NCBI GenBank assembly: GCA_022794015.1 | Contig: JAAWDZ010000023.1 | Location: 1 to 47,968 of the forward strand | DNA length: 47,968 bases | From: Eubacterium sp. | GTDB lineage: Bacteria; Bacillota; Clostridia; Lachnospirales; Lachnospiraceae | Reading direction: 5' to 3' | Part shown: in pieces, positions 34,818 through 44,700 of the stretch | Layout of the letters: every line of letters begins with the position of its first letter | How positions within the stretch are numbered: the first letter of the stretch is position 1 | Notes under the pieces: model-generated | Databases searched by the model: none | What the model was told of the DNA's origin: nothing | What the model saw: only the letters and a program-made list of their open reading frames with translations | Position numbers and translations under genes: made by a program

Positions 34818-35108
34818 TCAATATAATATCTGAAATTTTTGGCTTTTTTGTTCCAGCGGAATTTCTTCTGATTCAGCGTGATCAATCCGTATATAACTCT
34901 GCCTGTGCAGAAAATCCAGCAGCGCGCCGATATTCCTTTCATCCCCCTGCGCTTCCATCTCAACTGTCCCGTCATAACGGTTTCTCACCCAGCCGTCTAG
35001 CCCGTACTCCCTTGCCGCATAACAGGCCCGGTAACGAAACCCGACTCCCTGTACTCTTCCATAAAAAATAATGCGCCTGCGCACCTGATTTTTATTTGCA
35101 TTTCCCAT
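34818..35108 (-). CDS. acyP: Acylphosphatase
   Basis: A 96-residue small cytosolic enzyme that hydrolyses acyl phosphates such as acetyl phosphate and 1,3-bisphosphoglycerate. The active-site loop IIFYGRVQGVGFRYRA supplies the phosphate-binding Arg, and GWVRNRYDGTVEME supplies the catalytic Asn. The length is typical. The CobW promoter lies just after its stop, so it is not necessarily in their operon. Confidence 0.95.
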   Translation of the reverse strand: MGNANKNQVRRRIIFYGRVQGVGFRYRACYAAREYGLDGWVRNRYDGTVEMEAQGDERNIGALLDFLHRQSYIRIDHAESEEIPLEQKSQKFQILY

Positions 35109-35291
35109 GCTTTCTCCCTTCTGTTATTGCTTAACAAAAAAGTTTGATACAAATAGTAATTGTACCATATTCTTTTAAATTAAAAACCGTTAAAATATAT
35201 TTTATTTCAATTTTCAAAGTGATGAGCGTGACAGTATGGCAGATGTCTGATACCATAGCCAGGGAGGGGATTTGGCATAGAAAACTGCCGA

Positions 35292-35320
35292 TTGTAATAT
35301 CCATTCAAACGCACTATAAT
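35292..35320 (+). promoter_or_regulatory. Promoter with duplicated TAATATCCATT element
   Basis: TTGTAA (35292-35297), a 17-base spacer and perfect TATAAT (35315-35320). The 11-base word TAATATCCATT occurs twice, at 35295 and 35317, exactly 22 bases (two helical turns) apart and overlapping the -35 and -10: a possible paired activator or repressor site, or a small duplication. Confidence 0.55.
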
Positions 35321-35368
35321 ATCCATTAAAAGGGAGCAGTTCCAAAAACGACTAAAAAGGAGATATCT

Positions 35369-36097
35369 ATGCCTAAAAAACATTTATCCATTGTAACAAT
35401 AACCAAAAACATACTATACGGACTTCTGGCGCTCTGGCTGGTGATGGCTGCGCCCACCAGCTGGTTATATGATCTGTGGAGCGGTACCGGAAACGAACAG
35501 GGCCAAAAGCCAGACGGCAGCGTCCAGAAGCTTCAAAATACAGAAGATATAGAAGCCTTCTTTTCTGCAAAGACACCTGCCACAGTAACCGGCACAAATC
35601 TAATTCCCTGTCCTCTGGCACGACTGCGTGATATCAGCGTAAGCGGTACGCATTATTACCGGAAACGCGGCGTCAGAAGAAAAGTTTCCGTTTCTGAATA
35701 CGTTGCCTGGAGTTATCCCGTCCCGTTCTGGCAGAACATGTGCCAGATGATGATCGGCGGCCATTATAACCGCTATCACCTGCTGCAGCTGGAGGACGGC
35801 TCGTACCTCTGCGTATACTTTGACGACTATCTGGCGCTTACGGGCTCCAGCCGTTACCCGGCCGGCTATGTCCGCGCTGCTACCTGGGAAGAGCAGAACA
35901 TGTTAAACCAGATGGCCGGGGATTATGATGTGACCCCTTACTATGTACTGGATATGTACCGCTATGAAAAAGTAAACTGGATGATTGATCTTTCCCTGCG
36001 GATTGTGATGCTTTTTGTAGTTACACTGCTTCTTTTATATGTTATGGACTGGCTGAAAAAGCTGCGTAAAAGCAGCTCTTTAGAGCATAAGGATTAA
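35369..36097 (+). CDS. Two-TM membrane protein of unknown function
   Basis: A 242-residue protein starting after AAGGAGATATCT. TM helices are at about 12-30 and 208-228, with a roughly 170-residue soluble region between them (rich in Tyr, Arg and Trp; contains RDISVSGTHYYRKRGVRRK and QLEDGSYLCVYFDDYLAL) and a short basic C-terminal tail. The topology suggests an extracytoplasmic central domain with both ends inside. I recognise no family. It is followed by degV on the same strand after 208 bases, which could be a separate unit. Confidence 0.65.
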   Translation: MPKKHLSIVTITKNILYGLLALWLVMAAPTSWLYDLWSGTGNEQGQKPDGSVQKLQNTEDIEAFFSAKTPATVTGTNLIPCPLARLRDISVSGTHYYRKRGVRRKVSVSEYVAWSYPVPFWQNMCQMMIGGHYNRYHLLQLEDGSYLCVYFDDYLALTGSSRYPAGYVRAATWEEQNMLNQMAGDYDVTPYYVLDMYRYEKVNWMIDLSLRIVMLFVVTLLLLYVMDWLKKLRKSSSLEHKD

Positions 36098-36208
36098 CCG
36101 CAAAATATATCACCTTACCTGACCCGCTCCACCCAAAAATGAAGCAAATGCATAAGCAAATACACGTTGCATCTGTACATAGTATTCACAACCACCAAAA
36201 ACAGACTT

Positions 36209-36237
36209 GGAAAACGCAAAATACGATTGCATTTTCC
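36209..36237 (+). promoter_or_regulatory. Hairpin upstream of degV
   Basis: GGAAAA-C-GCAA and TTGC-A-TTTTCC pair around a 7-base loop, 70 bases before the degV start. It could be a leader hairpin or a weak terminator of the preceding gene; no T-run directly follows. Confidence 0.3.
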
Positions 36238-36305
36238 TTCCAAACGTAGTATCCTATATAAAAGCAAAAACACACGATCAATCATGTAAGGAAAGGATAT
36301 TTCAT

Positions 36306-37211
36306 ATGACCGAGCAATTTCATATTATCAGTGACGGCTCCTGTGATCTGCCGAATGACATTGTACAGGAGAAAAGCCTCACTGTCGTACCGTTTTATGT
36401 CTCATTTGATGACGAGCTTTATCAAAAGGAAAATATAGAAATCGGAATCCGGGATTTTTATCAGCAGATGGTAGACCAAAAAGGCGTATACCCCAAATCT
36501 TCCATGCCTTCCATCCGCGATTACGAGGAAGCTTTCCTGCCCTTTGCCAAAGAAGGCATACCCGTTATCTGTATTTGCATTACCACCAAATTCAGCGGCT
36601 CCATGCAGTCAGCCTTAAATGCCAAAGAACTGATACTGGAGACATATCCAAACGCCCATATCACTGTAATAGATGCAACCTTCAACACTGTTTTGCAGGG
36701 ACAGTATGTATTAGAAGCCGTTACGCTCAGGGATAGCGGCGTCAGCTATGAAGACACCATTGCGCGCCTGGAAGAGATTAAAGATACTGGACGCATTTTC
36801 TTTACCGTGGGAAATATGGAATATTTAAAGCACGGCGGAAGGATTGGCAAGGTAGCCGCTGTGGCAGGCAGCGTCTTAAACATCCGCCCGGTCATTACTT
36901 TAAAACAGGGAGAAATCTTCCCCTCCGGAGTTGACCGCGGAAGGAAGCGCACAACGGAAAAAGCCCTTTCTCTTTTGTTGGATTATCTGCAGGAAAGCTC
37001 CCTTGGCATCGAATGCTACAGTATCGCCGTCGGATACGGCTACGACTATGCGGAAGGCGAAGCCTTCCGGGATCATGCGCTGGCTGTACTGCAGGAAAAA
37101 GGATATGATATCAGAGAAATTCCGCTTTATCAAATCGGCGCTACCATAGGCGTACACACAGGGCCTTATCCGCTCGGATTTGGGATTATCGAAAAAGCGA
37201 TCCATGCATGA
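36306..37211 (+). CDS. DegV family fatty acid-binding protein
   Basis: A 301-residue protein of the DegV/FakB type, which binds a fatty acid and presents it to the FakA kinase for phospholipid synthesis. The start at 36306 is set by AAGGAAAGGAT; in-frame codons upstream are not conserved. Markers: FHIISDGSCDLP (fatty-acid carboxylate contact), VYPKSSMPSIRDYEEAF, CICITTKFSGSMQSA, FTVGNMEYLKHGGRIGK and GATIGVHTGPYPLGFGI, all DegV hallmarks. Confidence 0.93.
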   Translation: MTEQFHIISDGSCDLPNDIVQEKSLTVVPFYVSFDDELYQKENIEIGIRDFYQQMVDQKGVYPKSSMPSIRDYEEAFLPFAKEGIPVICICITTKFSGSMQSALNAKELILETYPNAHITVIDATFNTVLQGQYVLEAVTLRDSGVSYEDTIARLEEIKDTGRIFFTVGNMEYLKHGGRIGKVAAVAGSVLNIRPVITLKQGEIFPSGVDRGRKRTTEKALSLLLDYLQESSLGIECYSIAVGYGYDYAEGEAFRDHALAVLQEKGYDIREIPLYQIGATIGVHTGPYPLGFGIIEKAIHA

Positions 37212-37237
37212 AATAAACTTTTCTGTAATATAAAAAC

Positions 37238-37266
37238 TGGTGGGGAAAGTCACCCCACCAATTTTT
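37238..37266. terminator. Bidirectional terminator degV / zincin
   Basis: Stem TGGTGGGG/CCCCACCA with a 7-base loop, followed by ATTTTTTAT on the plus strand and AGTTTTTA on the minus strand. The minus-strand gene's stop codon (37250-37252) lies inside it. Confidence 0.88.
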
Positions 37267-38200
37267 TATGCACCGCCTGATATTTTCCTTTCTTCATTTC
37301 CTTTACAAGCTTTTTATAATCTGCCGTAAACCGTCCGATTCCCATAATGCTTCTGCCTATTCTAAGCTCAATCCCTGCATCCGTTACCGTCATCTGGTAT
37401 CCTTTATTCAAAAAAATCCCCTTAAGCTTTTTCAAATCTTTTTCATACTTCTCATTCAGCCTGGCATAGCTCTTTTCTATTGTCCGGTATACCCTGCAAA
37501 ACGGCTTATTCTTTACAATACCCTGATATACCTTTGGATAGTGGTTTTTTGCATAATACAGATAGTGCAGGATATAATATTTAAATTCTGCATAGGCCAG
37601 CCTGCCGTTTTCACAGAGATTGATGTAAACCTTCCACTGATCCCAGTCCGCATCCTTGTCCACATAATATGGATACAGACAAACCGTATTATTCATGCTC
37701 ATCCGATATGCCATAAATTCATTCATCAGCCCATATGCCCCCTGAATATTGGAGGCCATGTTTGCAATGGGCTTTGACACATAGGTAGGATACCGGAAAG
37801 TCCTCAAACGCTTCGGTATGGATTTGGCCATCTTTCTGGTCTGATATATTGCCGTATGACGAACCGGGATTGTCGTTTTGTTTCCGACAAAATAATTCGT
37901 TTCATCCAGCCTGCGAATACTGTATGCATGCGTTTCCTCATGAACGGCAATCGAAATGCCGTCTATCATCCGCCCGGTTGTAAACCATTCCAGAATATCA
38001 TCTCCTGCCGCCATCTGTTTTTTTACAATATACGCACCGTCCTTATCATAACGGTTTAATATTTTCAGAACGTTCTGTTCTGTCACCTTCGCGCCAAAGC
38101 CCGGTATTTTTGCTGCAGATATGTCCTGTGCTGCCGCGGGCGCCAAAAGCATCAGTGTGAAAATCAGCCATCCCGCCAGAATTCGTCTGATTCGTTCCAT
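37250..38200 (-). CDS. Secreted zincin-like protein (HExxH), putative metallopeptidase
   Basis: A 316-residue protein with a signal peptide (MERIRRILAG, hydrophobic to about residue 24, cleavage near AAAQD). It contains HEETH (His87, His91) in AVHEETHAYS, and 70 residues later GLMNEFMAYRM with Glu161, the arrangement of a gluzincin: two His and a distal Glu as zinc ligands, Glu88 as catalytic base. The rest is basic and Tyr-rich; no known family recognised. Its ATG has AAGGAGGCGGATGAA and lies 29 bases past the addA stop, so it may be read from the addBA transcript, an odd partner for a DNA repair operon. Confidence 0.65.
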   Translation of the reverse strand: MERIRRILAGWLIFTLMLLAPAAAQDISAAKIPGFGAKVTEQNVLKILNRYDKDGAYIVKKQMAAGDDILEWFTTGRMIDGISIAVHEETHAYSIRRLDETNYFVGNKTTIPVRHTAIYQTRKMAKSIPKRLRTFRYPTYVSKPIANMASNIQGAYGLMNEFMAYRMSMNNTVCLYPYYVDKDADWDQWKVYINLCENGRLAYAEFKYYILHYLYYAKNHYPKVYQGIVKNKPFCRVYRTIEKSYARLNEKYEKDLKKLKGIFLNKGYQMTVTDAGIELRIGRSIMGIGRFTADYKKLVKEMKKGKYQAVHKKLVG

Positions 38201-38229
38201 TTCATCCGCCTCCTTTTTTTATGCTTATC

Positions 38230-41200
38230 TTACAATACAATGATCCGATCCAGATAAAAGGAATACAGAACCTTCTCTTTCACACGCTTTCCCATATTTG
38301 CTTCCAAAGCCTTTGCATACCAGTCAAGCTGACTTTGGTATCTTCTGACAAGCTCCTCTCCATTTTTCACTGCATCCGTTTTATAATCCACCAGTACAAG
38401 CTCCCCGTCTTCTATAAAAAAAGCATCTATAATTCCCTGAATTAAAACCATTGTAGCGCTGCCGTCCCCTTCTGTTTCATCTGCCGAACACCCCATCACA
38501 AAAGGCTGTTCCGCATAGAATTCATGCCGCACGGCTGCTTTTTTCATCCGCAGCGCAAGTTTCGATTGGTAAAATGACAACAGCTTTTTTATGTTCAGAA
38601 GCGTGCGCATTTCTTCAGACAGACGCCCATCCGAGGTAATCTTATCAATTTGTGCCAAAAGCTCATCTGACGAAAGTTCTTCCCCTGCCAAAAGCCCGAT
38701 TGGCAGACAGGCTGCAGCCCGGTGCATAGCGCTTCCACGCAGCACTCCCTGATTAATTTCATTTTCCCCGCCGGCAAACCGCGGCACGTACGCAGTATAT
38801 TCTTCTTCAGCTTCGTCTATATATTCTGTTTCTTCAAACAATGCTTCTCTCGTTCTGGATTTCAGCTCCGATACCGCGTATTTCGTCTTGCGGTTTGTTT
38901 CTGCCAAATCCGGATAACAATAAGACAACTGCCTGTGGACATAATCATCCGCCTGTTCATCCGGGCAGGAAGCCTGGTACATAAGCTCCCCAAATCCTTC
39001 TGCCTGCGTCATCTGGCTTTCGGCTTCTTCTTCCACCAGATCCTTTGCGTCCCAGACCTTTATGAGATGAAAATCCCCGGACGCAAGCAGCGCCGGGACA
39101 ATCCAGTCCAGAAATGCATTGGCCGACGCCCTCATCAGAAAAGATACGTCTGGTTTTTGCTGTAATCGTTTCTCAATTCCTTTTTCCACGCCTGTTATAA
39201 TCAGCTTTTCTTTGGCGCGGGTAAGGGCAACATAGAGCACCCGAAGCTCCTCACCCTGGTTTTCCAGCTCAATCTGCTTTGCCACGGCTTTTTTGCAGAG
39301 CGTTGTCCCGCGTACCCGAAGCGCAGGATCTATATAGTCCATGCCAATTCCCAGATCCGGATGGATAACCATTCGGCTTCTGACATCCATCCGGTTAAAT
39401 TTTTTGGCTGTCCCGCACACAAATACAATCGGAAATTCCAGTCCCTTGCTTTTGTGGATCGTCATAATCCGCACCGCATCGGCATTTTCACCCACAATTT
39501 CCGCCTCTCCATAATCCACTTCATATTTCTGCAGCTTATCCATATAACGGATAAAATGAAACAGTCCCCGATAGCTGCTCTTTTCATAGGCAGCCGCCTT
39601 TTCCAAAAGCATCTCCAGATTCGCCCTTCTTCTGTTCCCGCCCGGCATTGCCGCAGCATAGCCCATATACCCGGTATCCTGTAAAATCCGGTACAAAAGC
39701 TCATAAACGGAAAGCTCCGCCGCAAGATTACGCCAATCGCAGAGCTCCTGTAAAAACGCCGAAAGCTTTTCGTAAAGCCCTCCTGGCAGCGTCTCCTCCT
39801 CTGCTTCCAGCACACAGCCATAAAACGGTTTCCCCGTTTTTGCCGCCCTTAATACAGCCAGTTCTTCATCCGAAAATCCGCCTATTGGAGAACGCAGTAC
39901 TGCGGCTAACGGAATATCCTGCCTCGGATTGTCCAGAATACGAAGCACAGAAAGCACACAAGCTACCTCCTGCGCCCGAAAATAACCCGTTTTAGAAGCC
40001 GCATACGCCGGAATTCCTTTTTGCTCCAATACCTCCAGAAACGTATCGGCGTAGCCGGTAAAGCTGCGCAGTAAAATTACAATATCTGAATAACGCGCCG
40101 GGCGCAGACTGCCTTTATCTGTCACCTTCTGTGCCCGGATCATCTGACGGATCCGAGCGGCCACAAGCTCTGCTTCCAGCCGGATCGGATCGCTTAATCC
40201 GGCGTCCGTTAAAATTTCATCCGTACAATCTGCCAGAATCACTTCTGCCTGCATATCGCTGCTTTCCTGATATACCGCTCCCGGATAAAGCGCCGCCGCG
40301 TCATCATACGCTACATTCCCCAGATCCTTTTTCATAATCTGAAAAAAAATATGGTTTGTCACATCCAGCACTTCTCTGCGGCTTCTGAAATTTTTATGTA
40401 ACTCAATCTTCCTGCATTCCGCGCCGTCTGCCGTATAAGTATCGTATTTTTCCATAAAAAGCTCCGGCCGCGCCAGACGGAAACGGTAGATGCTCTGCTT
40501 GACATCTCCTACCATAAAACGGTTGAATTTGCCGCTCTCTTCCCCGGAAACTGCATACAGCAGACTTTCCTGTACCAGGTTGCTGTCCTGGTACTCATCC
40601 ACCATCACCTCCTCAAACAGCTTCCGGCACTGTATGGCAACCTCTGTCGGCCGCTTCGTTTCTTCATCTAACAGTATCTTCAGCGCAAAATGCTCCAAAT
40701 CATCAAAATCCAGTATATTTTCCTTCCTTTTTTTCGCATCATACGCATCTATGAATTCTTCCGCCAGCCGCACCAGTTCACCTGCCGCCACAGACATTGC
40801 GGACATCCGTTTCAGAATCTCCTCTTCCCCGGCAAACGCATAATCTGCCCCAAGCTTCTTTACGGCAGACTTTAATTTCTCCCGGTTGGCCTTAAACAGC
40901 TCACGCTTCTCTTCGCTTCCCTCATATTTGCGGTTTACCGGCAGGCGATCAAACGAAAACGCTGTAAGCTGTGAAGCAAACGTCCTGTAATCCTCCGCCT
41001 CTGCCAGGTGCGAAAGCCGCAGCAAATCCCGGCCTGCCACATCATTCAGATATACGGGGCCGTCTGCGTCCAAAGTCAACGCTTCATTCTCTTTTGCAGT
41101 CTGCACCAGGCTTTTGCAGACGCGCCGTAAATACAACAGCAGCGATTTCATCCAGGGCATTTGTTCTATCTGCCAAAAGGACTCAAACCGGTAATTACCG

Positions 41201-41787
41201 GCAGCCTCCGCAAGCCATTCCTTCGGCCATGGAAAGCTTGTGGCAAACCGATACATTTGAAATACCAGATCCTTTAACCCGTCGTCTTTTTTCCCGGATG
41301 CAAAACACTCTGCAAAATGCAGAAATTCCTCACTGGCAAGCTCATAATTGCGGTTTAATACCTCATCTATCACATCCTCACGAAGCAGATTTAACTCCCC
41401 CTCTTCAGCAATCCGAAAATTGGGTTCCAAATCTACCCGGTGAAAATAATTGCGGATCAGGTACAGGCAAAAGCTGTGGATTGTCGTAATCTGCGCATGG
41501 TGCACCAAAGAAGCCTGCTTCATCAAATGTGCGTTTGCAGGATCTTTTTCCAGGGCTGCTTCAATGGCATTTCCTATCCTCTCGCGCATTTCTGCCGCAG
41601 CAGCCGAGGTAAAGGTTACAATCAGCATACGGTCAATATCCACCGGGTGCGCTCCGTCTAAAATCCTGCCAATGATACGTTCCACCAAAACGGCGGTCTT
41701 TCCCGAACCTGCCGCAGCGGAAACCAGCAAATTTTTTCCGCGCAGAGTAATGACCTGCTGCTGTTCTGTCGTCCATTCCATGCTCAC
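38230..41787 (-). CDS. addA: ATP-dependent helicase/nuclease subunit A
   Basis: A 1185-residue UvrD/Rep-type helicase with a C-terminal RecB-like nuclease, the motor of AddAB, which resects double-strand breaks and responds to Chi. Walker A is AAAGSGKTAVL; further motifs: LIVTFTSAAAAEMRERI, MVDEYQDSN (Walker B), MVGDVKQSIYRFR, TIHKSKGLEFPIVFV, LYVALTRAKEKL. The nuclease motif is ELVLVDYKTD near residue 1120. The start is GTG at 41787, overlapping the addB stop as GTGA, with GGGAGG seven bases upstream; an ATG two codons later is possible. Confidence 0.96.
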   Translation of the reverse strand: MSMEWTTEQQQVITLRGKNLLVSAAAGSGKTAVLVERIIGRILDGAHPVDIDRMLIVTFTSAAAAEMRERIGNAIEAALEKDPANAHLMKQASLVHHAQITTIHSFCLYLIRNYFHRVDLEPNFRIAEEGELNLLREDVIDEVLNRNYELASEEFLHFAECFASGKKDDGLKDLVFQMYRFATSFPWPKEWLAEAAGNYRFESFWQIEQMPWMKSLLLYLRRVCKSLVQTAKENEALTLDADGPVYLNDVAGRDLLRLSHLAEAEDYRTFASQLTAFSFDRLPVNRKYEGSEEKRELFKANREKLKSAVKKLGADYAFAGEEEILKRMSAMSVAAGELVRLAEEFIDAYDAKKRKENILDFDDLEHFALKILLDEETKRPTEVAIQCRKLFEEVMVDEYQDSNLVQESLLYAVSGEESGKFNRFMVGDVKQSIYRFRLARPELFMEKYDTYTADGAECRKIELHKNFRSRREVLDVTNHIFFQIMKKDLGNVAYDDAAALYPGAVYQESSDMQAEVILADCTDEILTDAGLSDPIRLEAELVAARIRQMIRAQKVTDKGSLRPARYSDIVILLRSFTGYADTFLEVLEQKGIPAYAASKTGYFRAQEVACVLSVLRILDNPRQDIPLAAVLRSPIGGFSDEELAVLRAAKTGKPFYGCVLEAEEETLPGGLYEKLSAFLQELCDWRNLAAELSVYELLYRILQDTGYMGYAAAMPGGNRRRANLEMLLEKAAAYEKSSYRGLFHFIRYMDKLQKYEVDYGEAEIVGENADAVRIMTIHKSKGLEFPIVFVCGTAKKFNRMDVRSRMVIHPDLGIGMDYIDPALRVRGTTLCKKAVAKQIELENQGEELRVLYVALTRAKEKLIITGVEKGIEKRLQQKPDVSFLMRASANAFLDWIVPALLASGDFHLIKVWDAKDLVEEEAESQMTQAEGFGELMYQASCPDEQADDYVHRQLSYCYPDLAETNRKTKYAVSELKSRTREALFEETEYIDEAEEEYTAYVPRFAGGENEINQGVLRGSAMHRAAACLPIGLLAGEELSSDELLAQIDKITSDGRLSEEMRTLLNIKKLLSFYQSKLALRMKKAAVRHEFYAEQPFVMGCSADETEGDGSATMVLIQGIIDAFFIEDGELVLVDYKTDAVKNGEELVRRYQSQLDWYAKALEANMGKRVKEKVLYSFYLDRIIVL

Positions 41788-44700
41788 TGTGTTTCCTCCC
41801 CTCTCATTTTGGCTAAAAGCTCCTCCTTAGAGAGTTCTGTAAGCCTGCGGTACGAAAACCCCGGTATTTTTGCGTCAAACCGACATACTGCCCGATACTC
41901 GCAGTAATCGCAGGAGCTTTTTCCCTCCAGTACATAGGGCGCTACGCCGATATCCCCCTGCATCATCCGTTGCCCTAATTGCAGAATCGTTTCGTTGACA
42001 TAAGAAGAAAGCGCTGCAAAATCCTGTATCTTTAACGTTTTAGAAGCTTTTTTTAAACTGCCGTCTTTATTCAATCCAACCGGAATGACATTCGAATTGA
42101 TACCAACGCCATGCTCCAGCGCTACATCCAGATTTTCTAACACCGTACGATCCTCATTTACAATACCGTTTAATTTCAGCTCTCCAAAAATCTTTTCCCG
42201 CAGCTTTTCTTCTTCGATATCCTCATCCGCCTCTACCATCGGATCGTCGACACGGTAATAAAAAATTCCCGCCGGGATGGGCTTTTTCTGAGGATAACGC
42301 TTCCCTGCCAGTTCCAGCGCCACATTCATATAAACGACTAACTGCAGCTGCAGGCCATAATAAACATTCAGAAACTGAAAACTTGTATTGCCCGATTTAT
42401 AATCAATTACCTTCACATACAGCTTATCCCCATCCTCACAGAGATCCATCCGGTCAATCCGCCCCCGCAGATGCATTTTTTCCTCTTCACTGAGTTTAAA
42501 ATTCACCGCGTCCAAATGATCCGCATAAGAAAATGACACTTCAAACCCTTCCGGCGTAAAATGCCCCTGTCTGACCTGATACAAAAGCGCAGCCACAGTA
42601 CGTTTTAAAATCCGGTACATCCGCTCCTTTGCATAACTGCTGCGGGCATTGGCATAAAGAGCCATATTGTGATTCTTAAGGAGCGCCTGCTCCAGCGCCT
42701 CTGAGAGCAACGCTTCACTTTCTGTTTCCGTCACCGTAAACCAACTGTAGTGATTCTTTTTGATGCCTTCGGCAAAATACTCCAAAACCTCATGAAAAAT
42801 CGTTCCGATATCAATCACAGAAAAACCGCTTTCCTGACGCTCCTGTAATCCCAGGCCATAAGTAAGAAAATGTGAAAATGCGCAGGCAGCAAATTTTTCA
42901 AGCCTTGTTACGCTGTTTTCCAACACCGTGCCGTAAAGCGCTTTTGTTACGGCGGCAGAAATCGGCGTTTTCTGATAGGACAGCCTTGCCGCCGCAAACA
43001 GGCCTTCTGTTTCCTTTTTCCACTCTTCTTTTTCTTTGTACCAGCGGCAGAGCGCCGCCCAGTATTTCAAATCTTCTTCCTTTTGCTTCTGTTTCCATTC
43101 TGCCGCATTTAAAAGCCCCTCAATTAAAACTTCTCTGGCATTTTTAGCCGTAACAATGCGTTCTCTACAGGTTTCCTCTTCCATTTCCCGCACAGCAAGA
43201 TTGTCATACAGCCTTAAAACCGCACGTATCAGATAGGAGGGACGCAGCGCCTTACCTTCCCCGTCCACGCGCGCATAGGACAAATAGAGCTTCTGCGCAG
43301 GCTTCGTCAAGTTCAGGTAAAGATAAAACCGTTGGATAAAGGTCTTTTCCCGCACCGTCGGCGCAAGCTCCAAATTCATCTCTTCCAAAAGACTGCGCTC
43401 CGCTTCGGAAAGAATACCGTCCGCCTGGCCCGTTCCCGGAATCACACCGTCATTGACTCCTACGACAAACAGCGCCCGAATCCGGTCTAAACGGGTACGC
43501 TCCATATCTCCAAATACAATCCTGTCATAGCCAGGCGGCAAAATCCCAATTTTCGCTTCCTCATAACCCGCATCCAGAATACGCCTGTATTCCTCCAGGC
43601 TTATCACCTCATCGCCCAAAAGCTCCACCAGCTTATCCAGTAAATCCATGACAATCCGGTAAATCTGCGCGTATTCCTTCGCACTTTTTAAATCCTTTTT
43701 TGCCTCGTATTCTTTTTCTCTCTGCTTTAACTTACGCTCAATATCCAAACTGCAGATAAACCGGTAAAACGCTCTTGTCTGCTGTTCTACTGTAACATTC
43801 TTTTGCTTTAACGTATCCCGCAAATCCGTAAATTGTAAAACCACCCGGTTTCGGATTTCATTGATCTCCAATAGCGATTCTTCCTCATAACCCTTCGGCA
43901 CATAGCAAAATGCTTCTTTCCATTTGCCGTATCCTCTGACCCCGGATGCAATGCAGTAATTTTCCAGTATATCTACTTCCTCTGGCAAAAACCCGGACAG
44001 CCTGCTGCGCAGATAGCGAAAAATGCTTTCTCTGGAAAAATCATACTCAATTACTTCCAAAGCCGCCTGCAAAAACTCAATAAACGGATGGAAGAGAATC
44101 GTACTTTTCTGATCCAAAAACAGCGGAATCCCATACTCCTCAAACACTTCCCTGGCATAATTGGCATACCGCGGCAAATCGCCGCAGACAATCGCAATTT
44201 CCCGGTAACGATATCCGTTTTCGCGCACCAGACGCTCAATTTCCCTGGCCGTAAAATGCAGCTCCCTGCGTGGATTTTTCAGGCTGTATACCGCAATATC
44301 GGATTCCTTCTGCTGTAACAGAAAACGCTTTGTCCCTCCACGGAATAAGTTCTGTTCCAGGAAAAAAAGCGCCTCTGAAGCGGCAAAGCGGCTGTGATCC
44401 GTATGCGACAGCAAAACCGGATCCATCACAGGAACATGCAGCCCATCCGCCATTTCACGCAGGGAACGAATCATTTTTTTACTCATGGCAAATAGTTCAT
44501 GACTGCCCGCGCTGCGGTAAAAATCCTCCCGGATATCGATCGTGACCGTCACATAAACCGTTTCCGCAATCCCCAGCAGTTTTTTCAGAAGCTCGTTTTG
44601 AATCGGCGTAAATCCGGTAAAGCCATCAAACGCAATCACGCTCCCACGTAAAATCTTCGATTCCCCCGCCACATCCGAAAGCAGCTCCAAAATCTCCTCA

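Noticed and set aside
35228..35270. GTGACAGTATGG...CCATAG as a sixth copy of the palindromic family
   Set aside because: Only a short TATGG/CCATA match and no CTGTTAC end; too weak to count.
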